NCBI RefSeq assembly: GCF_902506095.1
Contig: NZ_LR733293.1
Coordinates: 540,416-604,415 of the forward strand
Direction: 5' to 3'
Length of the DNA: 64,000 nucleotides
Origin: Arthrobacter sp. 9AX
GTDB taxonomy: Bacteria; Actinomycetota; Actinomycetes; Actinomycetales; Micrococcaceae
Shown here piece by piece: positions 62,937 through 64,000 of this stretch. Below the pieces are notes generated by a model. The model was given only the letters and a program-made list of their open reading frames with translations. It was not told where the DNA came from and made no database searches. The translations under genes and the position numbers were made by a program. The first letter of the stretch is position 1. Every line of letters begins with the position of its first letter.

Positions 62937-64000
62937 ATGACAAAGATCTTCAACGACCCCTCAAACTTCGCCGAGGAAGCCCTGGCAGGTTTCTGCGACG
63001 TCCACTCGAACCTTGTGCGCCAGGTCCCCGGCGGCGCCGTCCGGCGCCACCGGCCTGTCCAGCCCAAGGTGGCCGTCCTGGCCGGCGGCGGGTCCGGGCA
63101 CTATCCGGCCTTCGCCGGCCTGATCGGCCAGGGATTTGCCGACGGCGCCGTGGTGGGCAACATCTTCACCTCGCCATCAGCGCAGCAGGCTTATGCCGTG
63201 GCCAAAGCCGCGGAGTCCGGCGCCGGCATCGTCTTCACCTATGGAAACTACGCAGGCGACGTGATGAACTTCGGCATGGCCAGCGAGCGGCTCGCCGCCG
63301 AGGGCATCGCGGTGGAGAACGTCCTGGTCACGGATGATATCGCCAGCGCACCGCCGTCGGAAGTGGACAAACGCCGCGGCATCGCCGGTGACTTCACTGT
63401 CTTCAAGATTATGGGCGCCGCCGCCGAAACCGGCGCCGGCCTGGCCGACGTCGTCCGCCTTGGGCGCCTGGCCAACGCCAGGACCCGCACCATCGGCAGC
63501 GCCTTCTCCGGCTGCACTTTTCCCGGCGCGTCCGCGCCGCTGTTCTCCCTTCAGGACGGGCAGATGGGCCTGGGCCTGGGCATCCACGGTGAGCCCGGCC
63601 TTTTCGACACCGACCTTCCTTCCGCCGAGGAGCTGGGCCGGGAACTCGTCACCCGGCTGCTTGCCGAAACCCCGGAGGGTGCCGGGACCCGGATCGCCGT
63701 TATCCTCAACGGGCTCGGCTCCACCAAGCATGAAGAGCTCTTTGTCCTCTGGGGAACCGTGGCGCCGCTGCTGCGCGCGGCCGGCTACACGCTGGTCATG
63801 CCCGAGGTGGGTGAACTGGTCACCAGCCTGGACATGGCCGGTGTCTCCCTGACCGTCACCTGGCTGGACGACGAACTGGAGCCACTGTGGGTTGCTCCGG
63901 CCGAGACCCCGGCGTACCGCCGCGGGAACACCGCCCGGGAGTCCGGGGCCGCCGCCGTTGAAGAAGCGCACGACGCCGGCACGGACGTTGCGGCGTTCGT
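62937..64000 (+). CDS. DhaK-type dihydroxyacetone/erythrulose-family kinase, 3'-truncated by window edge
   Basis: Kinase of a keto-sugar or ketopolyol, open to the end of the window (354 residues visible). It has the DhaK substrate loop AVLAGGGSGHYPAFAG (near 48) and the active-site histidine in LGLGIHGEPGLFD (near 216), as in dhaK at 15831, but it differs in FTYGNYAGDVMNF and RRGIAGDFTVFKIMGAAAE. These resemble the single-chain ATP-dependent kinases (DhaK plus fused DhaL domain) such as D- and L-erythrulose kinases. The DhaL-like half would lie beyond base 64000. GGAGAG precedes the ATG. Confidence 0.88.
   Translation, partial: MTKIFNDPSNFAEEALAGFCDVHSNLVRQVPGGAVRRHRPVQPKVAVLAGGGSGHYPAFAGLIGQGFADGAVVGNIFTSPSAQQAYAVAKAAESGAGIVFTYGNYAGDVMNFGMASERLAAEGIAVENVLVTDDIASAPPSEVDKRRGIAGDFTVFKIMGAAAETGAGLADVVRLGRLANARTRTIGSAFSGCTFPGASAPLFSLQDGQMGLGLGIHGEPGLFDTDLPSAEELGRELVTRLLAETPEGAGTRIAVILNGLGSTKHEELFVLWGTVAPLLRAAGYTLVMPEVGELVTSLDMAGVSLTVTWLDDELEPLWVAPAETPAYRRGNTARESGAAAVEEAHDAGTDVAAF

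Overview
The window is a high-GC actinobacterial chromosome segment, most like Arthrobacter/Pseudarthrobacter (Micrococcaceae). Grounds for this: Lsr2, an actinobacterial lysS-lsr2-clpC block, DisA and RadA near each other, the bacterial-type AraB-AraD-AraA order, and many genes that appear leaderless, with a TAGnnT -10 box placed 6-7 nt before the start codon. There is no insertion sequence, prophage or CRISPR array. The family assignments rest on motifs I can read; no database was searched.

Layout. 1-4.7 kb: end of a biotin-dependent urea (or guanidine) carboxylase overlapping an allophanate hydrolase. 4.8-10.8 kb: alpha/beta hydrolase, lysS, a 59-residue membrane protein, lsr2 and clpC with a candidate ClgR box. 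11-18.2 kb: S9 peptidase, amino-acid permease, ArgA-type acetyltransferase and a PTS-type dihydroxyacetone kinase operon (dhaKLM). 18.2-29 kb: lipoprotein, mutY, disA, prfC, a KAS II-like enzyme, Nudix, radA and a FUSC-type membrane protein. 29-36 kb: pstSCAB, then the low-affinity pit with a DUF47/PhoU-like partner behind an unusually structured upstream region. 36-48.8 kb: tRNA-Lys, two LacI regulators, homocysteine methyltransferase, the araBDA operon and a GH51 arabinofuranosidase, with readable operators. 48.8-55.4 kb: urease ureABCEFGD and a nickel permease. 55.5-64 kb: IclR, a hexapeptide protein, and a GntR-controlled sugar/polyol cluster: split transketolase, MFS transporter, TIM-barrel isomerase, SDR and the start of a DhaK-type kinase.

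How the genes work together. Urea nitrogen can be released by two independent routes, one ATP/biotin-dependent and one nickel-dependent with its own Ni importer. Phosphate is served by a high-affinity and a low-affinity system side by side. Arabinan is trimmed by GH51 and arabinose fed through AraA, AraB and AraD to xylulose 5-phosphate. The last cluster looks like import, isomerisation/oxidation, phosphorylation and transketolase cleavage of a short or branched sugar, with repeated GACTGTTwACA operators tying its promoters to the local GntR.

Most unusual signals: (1) two palindromic elements inside the urease accessory genes, at the ureE/ureF and ureG/ureD junctions, which share a 28-nt core in opposite orientation (25/28 identical) but have different, self-complementary arms; (2) a dispersed inverted repeat with three copies, some with paired arm changes; (3) dense hairpin arrays upstream of the phoU-like/pit operon and upstream of ureA.
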